Assembly: GCA_050742155.1 (NCBI GenBank)
Contig: JBOGFC010000083.1
Coordinates: 1-45,206 of the forward strand
Length of the DNA stretch: 45,206 nt
Direction: 5' to 3'
Source of the DNA: JBOGFC01 sp050742155
GTDB taxonomy: Bacteria; Actinomycetota; Acidimicrobiia; Spongiisociales; JALYHC01
Shown here in pieces: positions 1-8,940 of the stretch. Below the pieces are notes generated by a model. That model was not told the DNA's origin, did not search any database, and saw only the letters and a list, made by a program, of their open reading frames with translations. Made by a program: the position numbers and the translations under genes. The stretch's first letter is position 1. The number at the start of each line of letters is the position of its first letter.

Positions 1-1022
1 CCATTGCCGTTCAGCACGTGGAGGCGGGGCGGACCCTCGGCAGCGACCAGCTTCGAAGTGCCGGACCGGAAGGCATCGAGCACCGCCTGAGCTTCCGGTT
101 CCACCGGGACCACGTAAGCGACGCCCCCCTCGTGGGAGGTCTCCACCGGCAGCGCGGTCGCCTCTACGTCCTCGGACCCCAAGAAGGGAAGCCGCCAGGC
201 TATCCCTCCCATGGCAAGGACCCCGAAGCGACGGTCGGCGGTCAGGTGGGCGCCCAGCGCCGATGTGAGCCCCCCCGCCTCGAGCAAGGTGGAGGGATCC
301 TTGGCCTCGGCGAGGATGGCGAACATCAGCCGTTGCTGACGATCGATGCGGCCCAGGTCCCCGCCCTCCACCGACACCCAGCGGCCCTCCCGATGCTCCT
401 CGTACTGGCGGGATCGCACGTAGGCCAGGGCCATGCCTCCGTCCAGCCTGTTCTGGCCCGCCTCCACCTGCAGCCCGGACTTGGCATCTCGGGCCGGGAA
501 GGGGAAGTAGAGATCCACGCCGCCCAAGGCGTCGACGATCTCCGCGAAGCCGGCGAAGTCCAGCTGGAGGTAGTGGTGGACCGGCAGGCCGGTGAGAGCC
601 TTGACCGTCTGCACCATCAGATCCGGCCCTCCATAGGCGAGAGCGGCGTTGACCTTGTCGGTCCCCCGCCCGGGGATCTCCACCTTCAGGTCGCGGGGCA
701 GGCTGAGGATCTGGGCCCGAACCTGGCCGGGGACCATGTGCACCAGCATGAGCACGTCGGACCGCTGGCCGGCGGCCTCGCCGAAGAAGTCGGGGAAGTC
801 CTCCGGAAGCCGCTCCCGGCTATCCGAGCCCACGATCAGGAAGTTGCGCGGCCGGCCGGTCTGGGCGATATCCAGCGAGGGGAGCTCCCCCTCCACCCGG
901 GGGATGCGCAAGCTCACGTACCAGAGGGCGCCCAGGGCCAGGGCTACCAGTCCCGCCACCACCAGCAGGAGCCAACGCCAGAACCTCGATCCTCTCCGAG
1001 GAACCCCGACCTGGGTACTCAC
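1..1022 (-). CDS. LCP (LytR-CpsA-Psr) family cell-wall glycopolymer ligase, 3' end outside window
   Basis: LCP proteins transfer polyprenyl-linked glycopolymers onto peptidoglycan at the outer face of the membrane. The start is a GTG at 1020-1022 with GGAG eight bases upstream. The protein opens with a basic stretch and one membrane segment (about residues 10-28, ending GALWYV). The LCP core follows: NFLIVGSDSRE, then RSDVLMLVHMVPG, the Arg/Asp-bearing SLPRDLKVEIPG, TDKVNAALAYGG, and DFAGFAEIVDALGGVDL, the usual LCP signature blocks. The last visible residues (PRLHVLNGN) look like the start of a LytR_C domain, so roughly a C-terminal domain is missing beyond base 1. The gene is divergent from the sigma factor gene at 1133. 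Family assignment is firm; the polymer it attaches cannot be read from sequence. Confidence 0.9.
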   Translation of the reverse strand, partial: MSTQVGVPRRGSRFWRWLLLVVAGLVALALGALWYVSLRIPRVEGELPSLDIAQTGRPRNFLIVGSDSRERLPEDFPDFFGEAAGQRSDVLMLVHMVPGQVRAQILSLPRDLKVEIPGRGTDKVNAALAYGGPDLMVQTVKALTGLPVHHYLQLDFAGFAEIVDALGGVDLYFPFPARDAKSGLQVEAGQNRLDGGMALAYVRSRQYEEHREGRWVSVEGGDLGRIDRQQRLMFAILAEAKDPSTLLEAGGLTSALGAHLTADRRFGVLAMGGIAWRLPFLGSEDVEATALPVETSHEGGVAYVVPVEPEAQAVLDAFRSGTSKLVAAEGPPRLHVLNGN

Positions 1023-1132
1023 GCGCTGAGCTCCATTTGCCGATAGGGAAGGTCGGTCAGTGTAGATGGGCAATCCTTCGCCTCGACCGGCCACGGTTGT
1101 ACGATCGCACGACTTCCCCGCCAGGAGGACCA

Positions 1133-2068
<936 letters not shown>

Positions 2069-2083
2069 CCTTCCAGGGGGAAG

Positions 2084-2389
2084 TTAGGCCGAGCGGACCG
2101 CCTCCCAGAGCTCCTCCCGGTCGGCCTCGAGGGGCAGCTCGAAGTCGGCTCGGGCGGGGCGGCCCCTGCCCCGCTTGCGGTGGTAGGGACGGCCTTCCCA
2201 GAAGACCACCCCGCCCCACACGCCCCATTCCTCGTTGCGATGAAGGGCCAGCTCCAGGCAGCGCAGCCGCACCGGACACTCGGCGCATAATCGCTGGGCA
2301 GCCGCCAGCTCGTCCGGCCGGTCGGAGAAGAACCAATGGTTCTTCCCCGAATCGACGCACCTTCCTCTTTGATAGACCTCTTCGAACAC
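2084..2389 (-). CDS. whiB7: WhiB7-like iron-sulfur transcription factor
   Basis: 101 residues. The GTG at 2387-2389 is preferred because AAGGAGG lies five bases upstream; a TTG at 2408 would place that ribosome site inside the gene. Four cysteines in the WhiB pattern (GRC...LCAECPVRLRC) bind a [4Fe-4S] cluster, followed by the GVWGG turn. The C-terminus carries RGRGRP, an AT-hook, which among WhiB families marks WhiB7, the redox-linked activator of intrinsic antibiotic resistance genes. WhiB7 binds sigma region 4 and AT-rich DNA just upstream of -35. The leader upstream (promoter, 28-codon ORF, terminator) matches the arrangement known for whiB7/wblC regulation. The family call is strong; the WhiB7 subtype rests on the AT-hook plus the leader. 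Confidence 0.85.
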   Translation of the reverse strand: MFEEVYQRGRCVDSGKNHWFFSDRPDELAAAQRLCAECPVRLRCLELALHRNEEWGVWGGVVFWEGRPYHRKRGRGRPARADFELPLEADREELWEAVRSA

Positions 2390-2408
2390 CTGAACCTCCT
2401 TGGAAACC

Positions 2409-2439
2409 AAAAAGCCGCCGGGCGGTGCGCCGGCGGCTT
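2409..2439 (-). terminator. Intrinsic terminator/attenuator in the whiB7-like leader
   Basis: Nine-base stem AAGCCGCCG/CGGCGGCTT (arms 2412-2420 and 2431-2439), read on the minus strand and followed by a run of five T (2413-2409). It ends 20 bases before the whiB7-like start codon, so transcripts from the promoter at 2577-2605 must pass it to reach the gene. This placement suggests an attenuator rather than an end-of-operon terminator. Confidence 0.8.
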
Positions 2440-2464
2440 CTAGGTGTCGTCTTGTCGCTGGAGC

Positions 2465-2551
2465 TCAGGTGACGAGATGCCGCGGCGCACGCAGGGACAC
2501 GGGGACCCCCATCGCCCCGCCTGGAATGGTGATGAAGATGTTCCGCAGCAT
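2465..2551 (-). CDS. 28-residue upstream leader peptide of the whiB7-like gene
   Basis: ATG at 2549-2551 with GAGG six bases upstream and TGA at 2465-2467. The product starts MLRNIFITIPGG and ends PRHLVT. It lies between the promoter (2577-2605) and the attenuator (2409-2439) of the WhiB7-like gene, on the same strand. In mycobacteria and streptomycetes, whiB7/wblC mRNAs carry a short upstream ORF whose impaired translation under ribosome-targeting drugs favours an antiterminator. Whether this peptide works the same way is inferred from position; I recognise no conserved peptide sequence. Confidence 0.6.
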   Translation of the reverse strand: MLRNIFITIPGGAMGVPVSLRAPRHLVT

Positions 2552-2576
2552 CACGGACCTCGGTCGTGGAACGGTC

Positions 2577-2612
2577 ACGCTATCGGGTGGCCCAAGAGTC
2601 GTCAAGCCATTT
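2577..2612 (-). promoter_or_regulatory. Promoter of the whiB7-like transcript with AT-rich element upstream of -35
   Basis: Minus-strand -35 TTGACG (2600-2605) and -10 TAGCGT (2577-2582) are separated by exactly 17 bases. AAAT (2609-2612) lies three bases upstream of the -35 box. WhiB7 is known to act at AT-rich DNA about three bases upstream of -35, so autoregulation is a direct prediction. Confidence 0.7.
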
Positions 2613-2615
2613 CCT

Positions 2616-2636
2616 CCCTCCCCCTTCGGGGGAGGG
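2616..2636 (-). terminator. Hairpin after the membrane gene at 2649-3212
   Basis: Perfect nine-base stem CCCTCCCCC/GGGGGAGGG with a three-base loop (2625-2627), 12 bases after the stop codon at 2649. There is no clear T run, so it may be a weak or Rho-assisted terminator. Confidence 0.55.
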
Positions 2637-2648
2637 CTGGGGAGGGGG

Positions 2649-3212
2649 TTAAAAGCGGCTCCGCCCGTAGATGCGGCGGCTGCGGTCCTCCAGGATCACC
2701 GGCGCCACCAGGGCCACGATGAGCAGGATCCCCCCCACCAGCACGTACAGCCACCCATTGTTGGAGTGGGTGCCCAACAGGCCGTGGAAGGACTCGCCCT
2801 GGAAGGCCAGCACCAGCCCGAAGGCGAAGAAGAGCGCCCCCAAGAAGATCATGCCGGTCCGGTCCACCCCGGGGATGGCCCCCATGGCCAGCAGCAGGAT
2901 CCCCAAGAGCAGCTCCACGAGACCGAGCACCGAGGTGTGATGGAAGCCGCCCACCTCGACGTGGGCCGTGAAGTCGGCGAACCCTCCCCGTGCCAGGGCG
3001 ATCCCTCCGAGAACGATGAAGAACACTCCGGCCACCAGAGCCACGATCTGGGCCGGGCTCCAGCTGGACCGGTAGAGGATCTCTCGCTCGGCCACCCGCT
3101 CCTCGGCCGGCTCCCTGCGATAGACCTTCTGCTCGGTTTCCGGGCGGCGGGGCGGGGGCTCGAACTCCTGCGTCTCGTGCTCGCGCTCGTCGTGGTGATG
3201 ATGGTCGGCCAC
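2649..3212 (-). CDS. Membrane protein with His-rich N-terminus, DUF4383-like layout
   Basis: 187 residues. The start is GTG at 3210-3212 with AAAGGAGG at 3218-3225. Residues 4-7 are four histidines in an acidic, Pro/Arg-rich cytoplasmic-type tail of about 50 residues. Four hydrophobic segments follow (VALVAGVFFIVLGG; VLGLVELLLGILLLAMG; MIFLGALFFAFGLVLAF; GWLYVLVGGILLIVALVAPV). The spacing of helices, with His and Asn residues in the loops, resembles DUF4383 membrane proteins, but I cannot confirm membership. It is divergent from the LapA-domain gene at 3290; no function can be named. Confidence 0.75.
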   Translation of the reverse strand: MADHHHHDEREHETQEFEPPPRRPETEQKVYRREPAEERVAEREILYRSSWSPAQIVALVAGVFFIVLGGIALARGGFADFTAHVEVGGFHHTSVLGLVELLLGILLLAMGAIPGVDRTGMIFLGALFFAFGLVLAFQGESFHGLLGTHSNNGWLYVLVGGILLIVALVAPVILEDRSRRIYGRSRF

Positions 3213-3289
3213 TCACGCCTCCTTTGCAGGCGGTTTCTATGGTACGCCCTTGCCGGGAAGATCGGTCGATCCCGGGTAGGGTGGTCGTG

Positions 3290-3667
3290 ATGGCACAGAG
3301 ACGGCCCACCGAAAGGGAACGGGTCTTCGCCGGCACCGGGCTCTTCTGGGGCCTGATCGTCGTGCTGCTGCTGGGCGTGTCGATCGTCATCCTGGCGGCC
3401 CAGAACCCGGAGCCGGTGGAGCTGCGCTGGCTGGGCTTCCAGATGGACGTCTCGCTGGTGGCCGTCATCCTGGCCACCGCGGTCGTGGCGGTGATCCTCG
3501 ATCAGCTGATCGGGCTCGCCTGGCGTCGCCGCCGCCGCCAGGTGCTGGCTGAGCGCGAGGAGCTGCGCCGGCTGCGGGCCGAGCGCCGAGAGGCTCCGGT
3601 CCGAGAGGAGCCGGCCCTGGAGGAGCAGCGCGATGAGCCCGCCGAAGGCAGTTTGGCCGAGGGTTAG
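3290..3667 (+). CDS. LapA-domain (DUF1049) small membrane protein
   Basis: 125 residues from ATG 3290 (GTG 3287 is a possible alternative). Two membrane segments are visible: LFWGLIVVLLLGVSIVIL and a second around VSLVAVILATAVVAVIL. They are separated by a short NPEPVELRWLGFQ loop typical of the LapA/DUF1049 family. A basic, Arg/Glu-rich cytoplasmic tail follows with coiled-coil character (REELRRLRAERREA). LapA-domain proteins help assemble envelope complexes (LapB/FtsH axis in proteobacteria); in actinobacteria the role is unknown. It is divergent from the DUF4383-like gene, which shares the intergenic space. Confidence 0.75.
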   Translation: MAQRRPTERERVFAGTGLFWGLIVVLLLGVSIVILAAQNPEPVELRWLGFQMDVSLVAVILATAVVAVILDQLIGLAWRRRRRQVLAEREELRRLRAERREAPVREEPALEEQRDEPAEGSLAEG

Positions 3668-3749
3668 CCAGGCCCGCCAACCTGAGCTGTCGGATGAACA
3701 TTGGGCAGAATTGCACCGTTTCGGTACAGCCAAGCCTTAGGTTCGCAGG

Positions 3750-5276
3750 ATGACCCCCGCCGAGCTCGCCAGTCGGAAGTGGGACGTGATCGTGGTGGGG
3801 GCCGGCCACAATGGGCTGGTGGCGGCCGGGTACCTGGCCCGGGCCGGGCGGCGGGTGCTCGTGCTGGAGCGTCGGGACCGGGTGGGGGGGGCCGCCACCC
3901 TCGAGGAGCCCTGGCCGGGTTTTCGGGTCTCTCCCTGCGCCTACGTGGTGGGCCTGTTGCATGACCGGGTGGTGGAGGAGCTCGAGCTGGCCAAGTACGG
4001 CTACGCGGTGACCCCCTGCGACCCTCACTTGTTCGTGCCCTTCGAGGACGGCTCGTCGTTCACCGAGTGGGAGGACCAACCGCGCACCCTGGCCGAGGTC
4101 GAGCGGCTGGCCCCAGGAGACGTCGAGGGCTTTCGACGCTTCGAGGCCTTCTGGGCGCGAGTCCGGGAGGCGCTGCGGCCCCCCACCGACCAGGACCTCT
4201 GGCTGGGCGAACCGCCCTCCCGCCCGGTGATCGAGGAGCGGCTGGGCCACGACCCGGCCCTTATCGCTGCCCTTTTCGAGGAGCCCATGGTCGACCACCT
4301 ACAGAGCTTCTTCAACGACCAGCGGATGGTCGCCGCCTTCGCCGGACAGGGGGTGATCGGCACCTTCGCCTCCCCCTATGAGCCCGGCACCGCCTCCATC
4401 TACTTCCATCACTCCAGCGGCCGTCTGCAGGGCCGCCCGGGGAGCTGGGGCTACGTGCGGGGTGGGCTGGGGATGGTCTCGTTCGCTCTCTGCGACTCGG
4501 CCCGGGCGGCCGGGGCGGTGGTGGCCACCGGCCTGCCGGTGGGGGCGATCCGTCCCGGAGAGGGGGTGGAGTTGGAGGACGGCACCCACCTCTTCGCCCC
4601 GCTGGTGGTGAGCAACGCCGACCCCCGGCGGACCCTCGCCCTGCTGGGCGACGAGCCCCCCGGGGACTGGCGCGCCCGGTTAGAGGCCATCCCGACCGAC
4701 AGCCCGGTCGTCAAGGTGAACTTCGCCCTGCGGGCGCTCCCCCGCTTCGGGACGGCCGAGTACGCCACCCGGGCGATGGTGACCATCACCCGCGGTCCCG
4801 AGGCACTGCACCAGTCGTGCCTGGCCGCCCGCCGCGGCCAGGTGTCGGAGGAGCTCTGGTGCGAGCTGTACTTCCAGACGGCCTACGACCGCACCGTGGC
4901 CCCGGCCGGCCTCCACACCATGAGCGCCTTCTGCCAGTACGTGCCGTATCACCTGTCCAACGGATCCTGGGAGGGCCGGCGGGGAGAGATCGGCGACCGG
5001 GTGGTGGCCTCCATCGAGCGCTTCTCGCCGGGCTTCTCCGAGCTGATCCTCCACCAGGAGGTGCTGGGGCCACCGGACGTCGAGGCCCGCATCGGCCTCA
5101 CCGGCGGCCACATCTTCCAGGGCGACTGCCGGCCCGAGCACATGTGGGACCGCCGGCTCCCACCACGCACCCCGGTGGAGGGGCTCTACCTGTGCGGGGC
5201 CGGCACCTATCCGGGCGGGAGCGTGATCGGGGTCAACGGGCGCAACGCCGCCCTGGCGGTGCTGGCCGACCGGTGA
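3750..5276 (+). CDS. FAD-dependent oxidoreductase, phytoene desaturase superfamily (PYROXD2-like)
   Basis: 508 residues. The N-terminal dinucleotide fold has VIVVGAGHNGLVAAGYLARAG (GxGxxG) followed by an acidic residue in VLVLERRDRVGGAATLEE, the FAD-binding signature of the phytoene desaturase/amine oxidase superfamily. The C-terminus has the second FAD contact motif GLYLCGAGTYPGGSVIGVNG. Length and motifs match the PYROXD2 group rather than CrtI proper, so the substrate is unknown. Its TGA overlaps the GTG of the aconitase X large subunit by three bases, implying translational coupling, and the three genes to 6896 form one operon. The natural reading is that it oxidises or prepares a substrate related to the AcnX reaction. 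Confidence 0.85.
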   Translation: MTPAELASRKWDVIVVGAGHNGLVAAGYLARAGRRVLVLERRDRVGGAATLEEPWPGFRVSPCAYVVGLLHDRVVEELELAKYGYAVTPCDPHLFVPFEDGSSFTEWEDQPRTLAEVERLAPGDVEGFRRFEAFWARVREALRPPTDQDLWLGEPPSRPVIEERLGHDPALIAALFEEPMVDHLQSFFNDQRMVAAFAGQGVIGTFASPYEPGTASIYFHHSSGRLQGRPGSWGYVRGGLGMVSFALCDSARAAGAVVATGLPVGAIRPGEGVELEDGTHLFAPLVVSNADPRRTLALLGDEPPGDWRARLEAIPTDSPVVKVNFALRALPRFGTAEYATRAMVTITRGPEALHQSCLAARRGQVSEELWCELYFQTAYDRTVAPAGLHTMSAFCQYVPYHLSNGSWEGRRGEIGDRVVASIERFSPGFSELILHQEVLGPPDVEARIGLTGGHIFQGDCRPEHMWDRRLPPRTPVEGLYLCGAGTYPGGSVIGVNGRNAALAVLADR

Positions 5277-6532
5277 CCGTCACCCTGGATGAGGGGGACC
5301 GCGCCCGGCTGGCCGGCGAGGAGGGGGAAGCTCTCCGGCTGGCTACCCGGATCGTCGTCAAGATGGCCGAGCTGGCCGGGGCCGACCGGCTGATCGAGGT
5401 CACCTCCGCCCACGTCGACGGTGGCCTCTACCACGGCCGGGCCGGCCTCGACTTCGCCGAGCGACTGGTGGCGGGAGGGGGGCAAGTGGCGGTGCCCACC
5501 ACCCTCAACGTGGGCTCCCTCGACCTGCTCCATCCCGAGCTCTATCGAGGCGACCCGGAGACGGCCGGACGGGCCCGGCGACTGATGGAGTGCTACCAGA
5601 CCATGGGATGCCGGCCCACCTGGACCTGTGCTCCCTATCAGCTTCCCGACCGGCCCTCGTTCGGGGAGCAGATCGCCTGGGCGGAGTCCAACGCCATCGT
5701 CTTCGCCAACTCGGTACTGGGGGCGCGCACCAACCGCTACGGGGATTTCCTCGACATCTGCGCCGCCCTGACCGGGCGGGTGCCGGACACCGGCCTGCAC
5801 AGGACCGAGCTCCGCGGCGGGCAGGTGCTATTCCGCCTCACCGGGATTCCCGAACGACTGATGGCCGTGGACGTCTTCTATCCCGTCCTGGGCCACCTGG
5901 TGGGCCGGGCGGCGGCCTCGTTGATCCCGGTGCTGGAGGGGCTGCCGCCCGCCGTCACCGAGGATCAGCTCAAGGCGTTGGGAGCGGCCGCTGCCTCCTC
6001 GGGAGCGGTGGCGCTGGTCCACGTGGTGGGGGTCACTCCGGAGGCGCCGACTCTGGATGAGGCGCTGCACGGCCGGCCCCCGCAGCGCACGGTGGAGGTC
6101 TCGGTGGACGACCTGGGCCGGGCCCGTCGCTCCCTCTCCACCTCCGCCGGAGATCGCCTGGGAGCGGTCAGCCTGGGCACGCCCCACTTCTCGGTGACCG
6201 AGTTCGCCGCCCTGGTCCCTCTCCTCGAAGGACCGCGACCGCAGGTGCCGGTCTACGTCTCCACCGGGCGCCACGTCCTCGAGCAGGTACGACAGAACGG
6301 CTGGCTGGGGCCGATCGAGCGGGCCGGGGTGCAGGTGGTGGTGGACACCTGCACCTACGTCACCCCGATCATCCCGCCGCTCCAAGACCCGGTGATGACC
6401 AACTCGGCCAAGTGGGCCTACTACGCCCCGGGCAATCTGGGGGTGGAAGTCGTGTTCGGGAGCCTGGAGGAGTGCCTGCGCTCGGCGGCGGCCGGGAGGG
6501 TGGTGCTGAGTGACTGGCCGGCCGGTGACTGA
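5273..6532 (+). CDS. Aconitase X catalytic (large) subunit, DUF521
   Basis: 419 residues from GTG 5273. AcnX enzymes are Fe-S dehydratases. Characterised members act on cis-3-hydroxy-L-proline (bacteria) or mevalonate 5-phosphate (archaea). Family landmarks: ATRIVVKMAELAGADRLIEV, HVDGGLYHG, TTLNVGSLD, TCAPYQLPD, GEQIAWAESNAIVFANSVLGARTNR, FSVTEFAALVPLLEG, DTCTYVTP and MTNSAKWAYYAPG. Cysteines in TCAPY and DTCTY are candidates for cluster binding. Length is normal for a stand-alone large subunit, and the small subunit follows immediately. The substrate cannot be deduced; the neighbouring desaturase-like oxidoreductase is unusual for hydroxyproline catabolism. Confidence 0.9.
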   Translation: MTVTLDEGDRARLAGEEGEALRLATRIVVKMAELAGADRLIEVTSAHVDGGLYHGRAGLDFAERLVAGGGQVAVPTTLNVGSLDLLHPELYRGDPETAGRARRLMECYQTMGCRPTWTCAPYQLPDRPSFGEQIAWAESNAIVFANSVLGARTNRYGDFLDICAALTGRVPDTGLHRTELRGGQVLFRLTGIPERLMAVDVFYPVLGHLVGRAAASLIPVLEGLPPAVTEDQLKALGAAAASSGAVALVHVVGVTPEAPTLDEALHGRPPQRTVEVSVDDLGRARRSLSTSAGDRLGAVSLGTPHFSVTEFAALVPLLEGPRPQVPVYVSTGRHVLEQVRQNGWLGPIERAGVQVVVDTCTYVTPIIPPLQDPVMTNSAKWAYYAPGNLGVEVVFGSLEECLRSAAAGRVVLSDWPAGD

Positions 6533-6896
6533 GGGCCGGCCGACGGCCGTGGTGCTCGACGAGCCGCTCAGCTTGTGGGGCGGCTTCGACCCGGCCACCG
6601 GACGGATCATCGATCGCCGACACCCTCAGGCGGGCACCGAGCTGGCCGGGCACGTCGTGGTGATGCCCTCGGGTCGTGGGTCGAGCTCGTCGAGCAGCGT
6701 GCTGGCGGAGGCGATCCGGGCCGGGACCGCTCCGGCGGCCTTCCTGCTCCTCGAGCCGGACGAGATCCTCTCCCTGGGCGCGCTGGTGGCCGAGGAGCTC
6801 TACGGCCGCACCTGCCCGGTGGTCGTCCTGGAGGCGGAGGCGTATCGGTCCATCAGGTCCGGTGACGTGGTGACGATCCCATCACATCCCGGGTGA
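6510..6896 (+). CDS. Aconitase X small subunit (swivelling domain, DUF126)
   Basis: 128 residues. GTG 6510 is chosen because GGGAGGG (6494-6500) lies nine bases upstream; GTG 6525 is an alternative. It overlaps the large subunit by 23 bases. The family block PSGRGSSSSSSVLAEAI, then TAPAAFLLLEPDEILSLGALVAEELYG and CPVVVLE, is diagnostic of the DUF126 swivelling domain that closes over the AcnX active site. In fungi and some bacteria it is fused to the large subunit; here it is separate, as in archaea. The coding density ends at 6896; the next 78 bases separate it from the convergent ATPase gene. Confidence 0.9.
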   Translation: MTGRPVTEGRPTAVVLDEPLSLWGGFDPATGRIIDRRHPQAGTELAGHVVVMPSGRGSSSSSSVLAEAIRAGTAPAAFLLLEPDEILSLGALVAEELYGRTCPVVVLEAEAYRSIRSGDVVTIPSHPG

Positions 6897-6974
6897 CAAG
6901 TGGCTTCGTGGGAGTGATCGGACAGGCCAGGGAGACAGCACTTTCGGCAGCGCGAGCGGACCTCCGGCCGGGAC

Positions 6975-8918
6975 CTACTCGGGGGTCCGGAGGTCGAGGC
7001 CACGGAGGAGTTGGGCGTTGAGGGCCACGATCACGGTCGAGAGGCTCATCAGGAGCGCCCCCACCGCCGGCGCCAGGACGAAGCCGGCCGGAGCCGCCAC
7101 GCCGGCGGCGAGGGGCAGGGCCACCACGTTGTAGCCAGCCGCCCAGGCCAAGTTCTGTACCATCTTGCGGTAGCTGGCCCGGGAGAGCCGGAGGGCGCCG
7201 AGCACCCCCCGTGGGTCGTCGGAGACCACCACCACCCCGGCCGACTCGATGGCCACGTCGGTGCCGGCCCCGATGGCGATCCCCACGTCGGCCCGGGCCA
7301 GGGCAGGTGCGTCGTTCAACCCATCCCCCACCATGGCCACCGTTCGCCCCTCCTCCTGGAGGTGGGCCACCACCTCGTCCTTGTCCTCCGGGAGCACCTC
7401 GGCGTAGATCTCGTCGATGCCCAGCTGGGCCGCCACCCCCTCGGCCACCTGACGGGCATCGCCGGTGATCATCGCCACCTCGACTCCCAGCTCGTGGAGC
7501 GCATCCACCACCTCGCGAGATTCGGGCCGCACTTGGTCCTCCAGGGCCACGGCCCCCACCACCTGGTCGTCCCGGGCCAGGTAGAAGGGCTGCACCCCTC
7601 TCGCGCCAGGCGGACACCTCCCCGTCGAGCTCCGAGGGAACCTCCAGATCCCGCTCGCGGAGCAGCGCCGGACCGCCCACCGCCACCCGGCTTCCGTCCA
7701 CGGTGGCCTCCACTCCCCGTCCGGGCATGGCCCGGAAGCCGGAGGCGCTCGGGATCTCTACGCCGCCGGCCCGGGCCTCGGCCACGATCGCCCGGGCCAG
7801 GGGATGCTCGCTGTCGGCCTCGGCGGCCGCCGCCAGGCCGAGCACCTCCTCCCGGCCCCCGTCGCCCGACATCACCGCCGATACGGCGTGCTGGCCCCGG
7901 GTGAGCGTGCCGGTCTTGTCGAACAGCACCACGTCGACCAGGCGGGTGCGCTCCAGGGCCAGGCGGTCCTTGACCAGGATGTCCTGGCGAGCGGAGACGG
8001 CGGTCCCCAAGGCGACCACCAGGGGGATGGCCAGCCCCAGAGCGTGGGGGCAGGCGATCACCAACACGGTCACGGTGCGGCTCACCCCCGGGCCGGCCTG
8101 CCCCAGGGCCGTCCACACGACGAAGGTGACCGCCGCGGTGGCCACCGCCACATAGAACAGCCAGGCCGCGGCCCGATCGGCCAGCGCCTGGGCGCGCGAG
8201 CCGGAGGCCTGCGCCGCCGCCACCAGCCGCTGGATCCCGGCCAGGGCGGTCTCCTCCCCCACCGCCTCCACCCGGACCCGGAGGGCAGAGTCGATGGCCA
8301 CCGTGCCTGCCACCCGGTCACCCACCTCCCTCGGCACAGGACGGGACTCTCCGGTGACCATCGACTCGTCCAAGTCGGCCCGGCCCTCCACCACCTCCCC
8401 GTCGGCCGCCACCCTCCCCCCGGGGCGGACCAGCACCACGTCCCCCGGCTGCAGCTCGGCGCTGGGAACCTTCTCGGTCTCGCCGTCGCGAACCACCTCG
8501 GCCTGGTCCGGAAGCAGCTCGGCCAGCGCGGTCAGGGCCCCGCGAGCCTGGCCCACCGCCCGCATCTCCTGCCAGTGGCCGAGCAGCATCACCACGATGA
8601 GGGTGGACACCTCCCACCAGAACTCCAGCTCGAAGAGTCCCAGCGTGATGGCCAACGAGATGAGCAGCATCATGCCGGCTGCCGGCGGCGCGCCTCCTGC
8701 CAGCCTCCCTCCAGGAAGACCCGTCCCCCGTAGAGGAAGATCACCGTGCCGAGCACCGGCGCCACCAGGTGGTCACCGGGAAAGCCGGGCGGCGCCAAGC
8801 CCAGCCACGCCTGGACGGCCTCGCTGTAGGCGATCACCGGCAGAGCCAGCACCAGGTTGATCCAGAAGCGCCGGCGGAAGACGTCGGGGTCGTGGTGCTC
8901 GTGGTGGTTCCCCATCAT
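6975..8918 (-). pseudogene. Frameshifted CopB-type P1B heavy-metal ATPase
   Basis: Joined fragments read as one P-type ATPase of about 645 residues. Fragment 1 (8918-8670) starts MMGNHHEHHDP, a His-rich metal-binding tail, and has two membrane helices up to GGWQEARRRQP. Fragment 2 (8673 to about 7600) has GMMLLISLAI, the DESMVTGESRPV actuator loop, the transmembrane CPH motif (VIACPHALGLAIP) and the DKTGTLT phosphorylation site. Fragment 3 (about 7595-6975) has MITGDAR, the hinge MVGDGLNDAPAL and the last helices. CPH marks the P1B-3/CopB class (Cu or Ag export). Frame changes occur at 8670-8673 (an ATGA stop-start overlap) and in the C run 7595-7598. Both could be sequencing indels or true inactivation. 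Confidence 0.85.
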
Positions 8919-8940
8919 CGGCCGATCGTAGGCTGGGGCG

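Noticed and set aside
18..1046. Plus-strand gene of 342 codons
   Set aside because: It is the antisense of the LCP gene; it lacks protein-like composition, being His/Gln/Gly/Pro-rich as GC-rich shadows are.
8670..8673. UGA at the first break of the metal ATPase as a second selenocysteine codon
   Set aside because: Family sequence continues in a different frame, not after the UGA in the same frame, so recoding cannot explain it.
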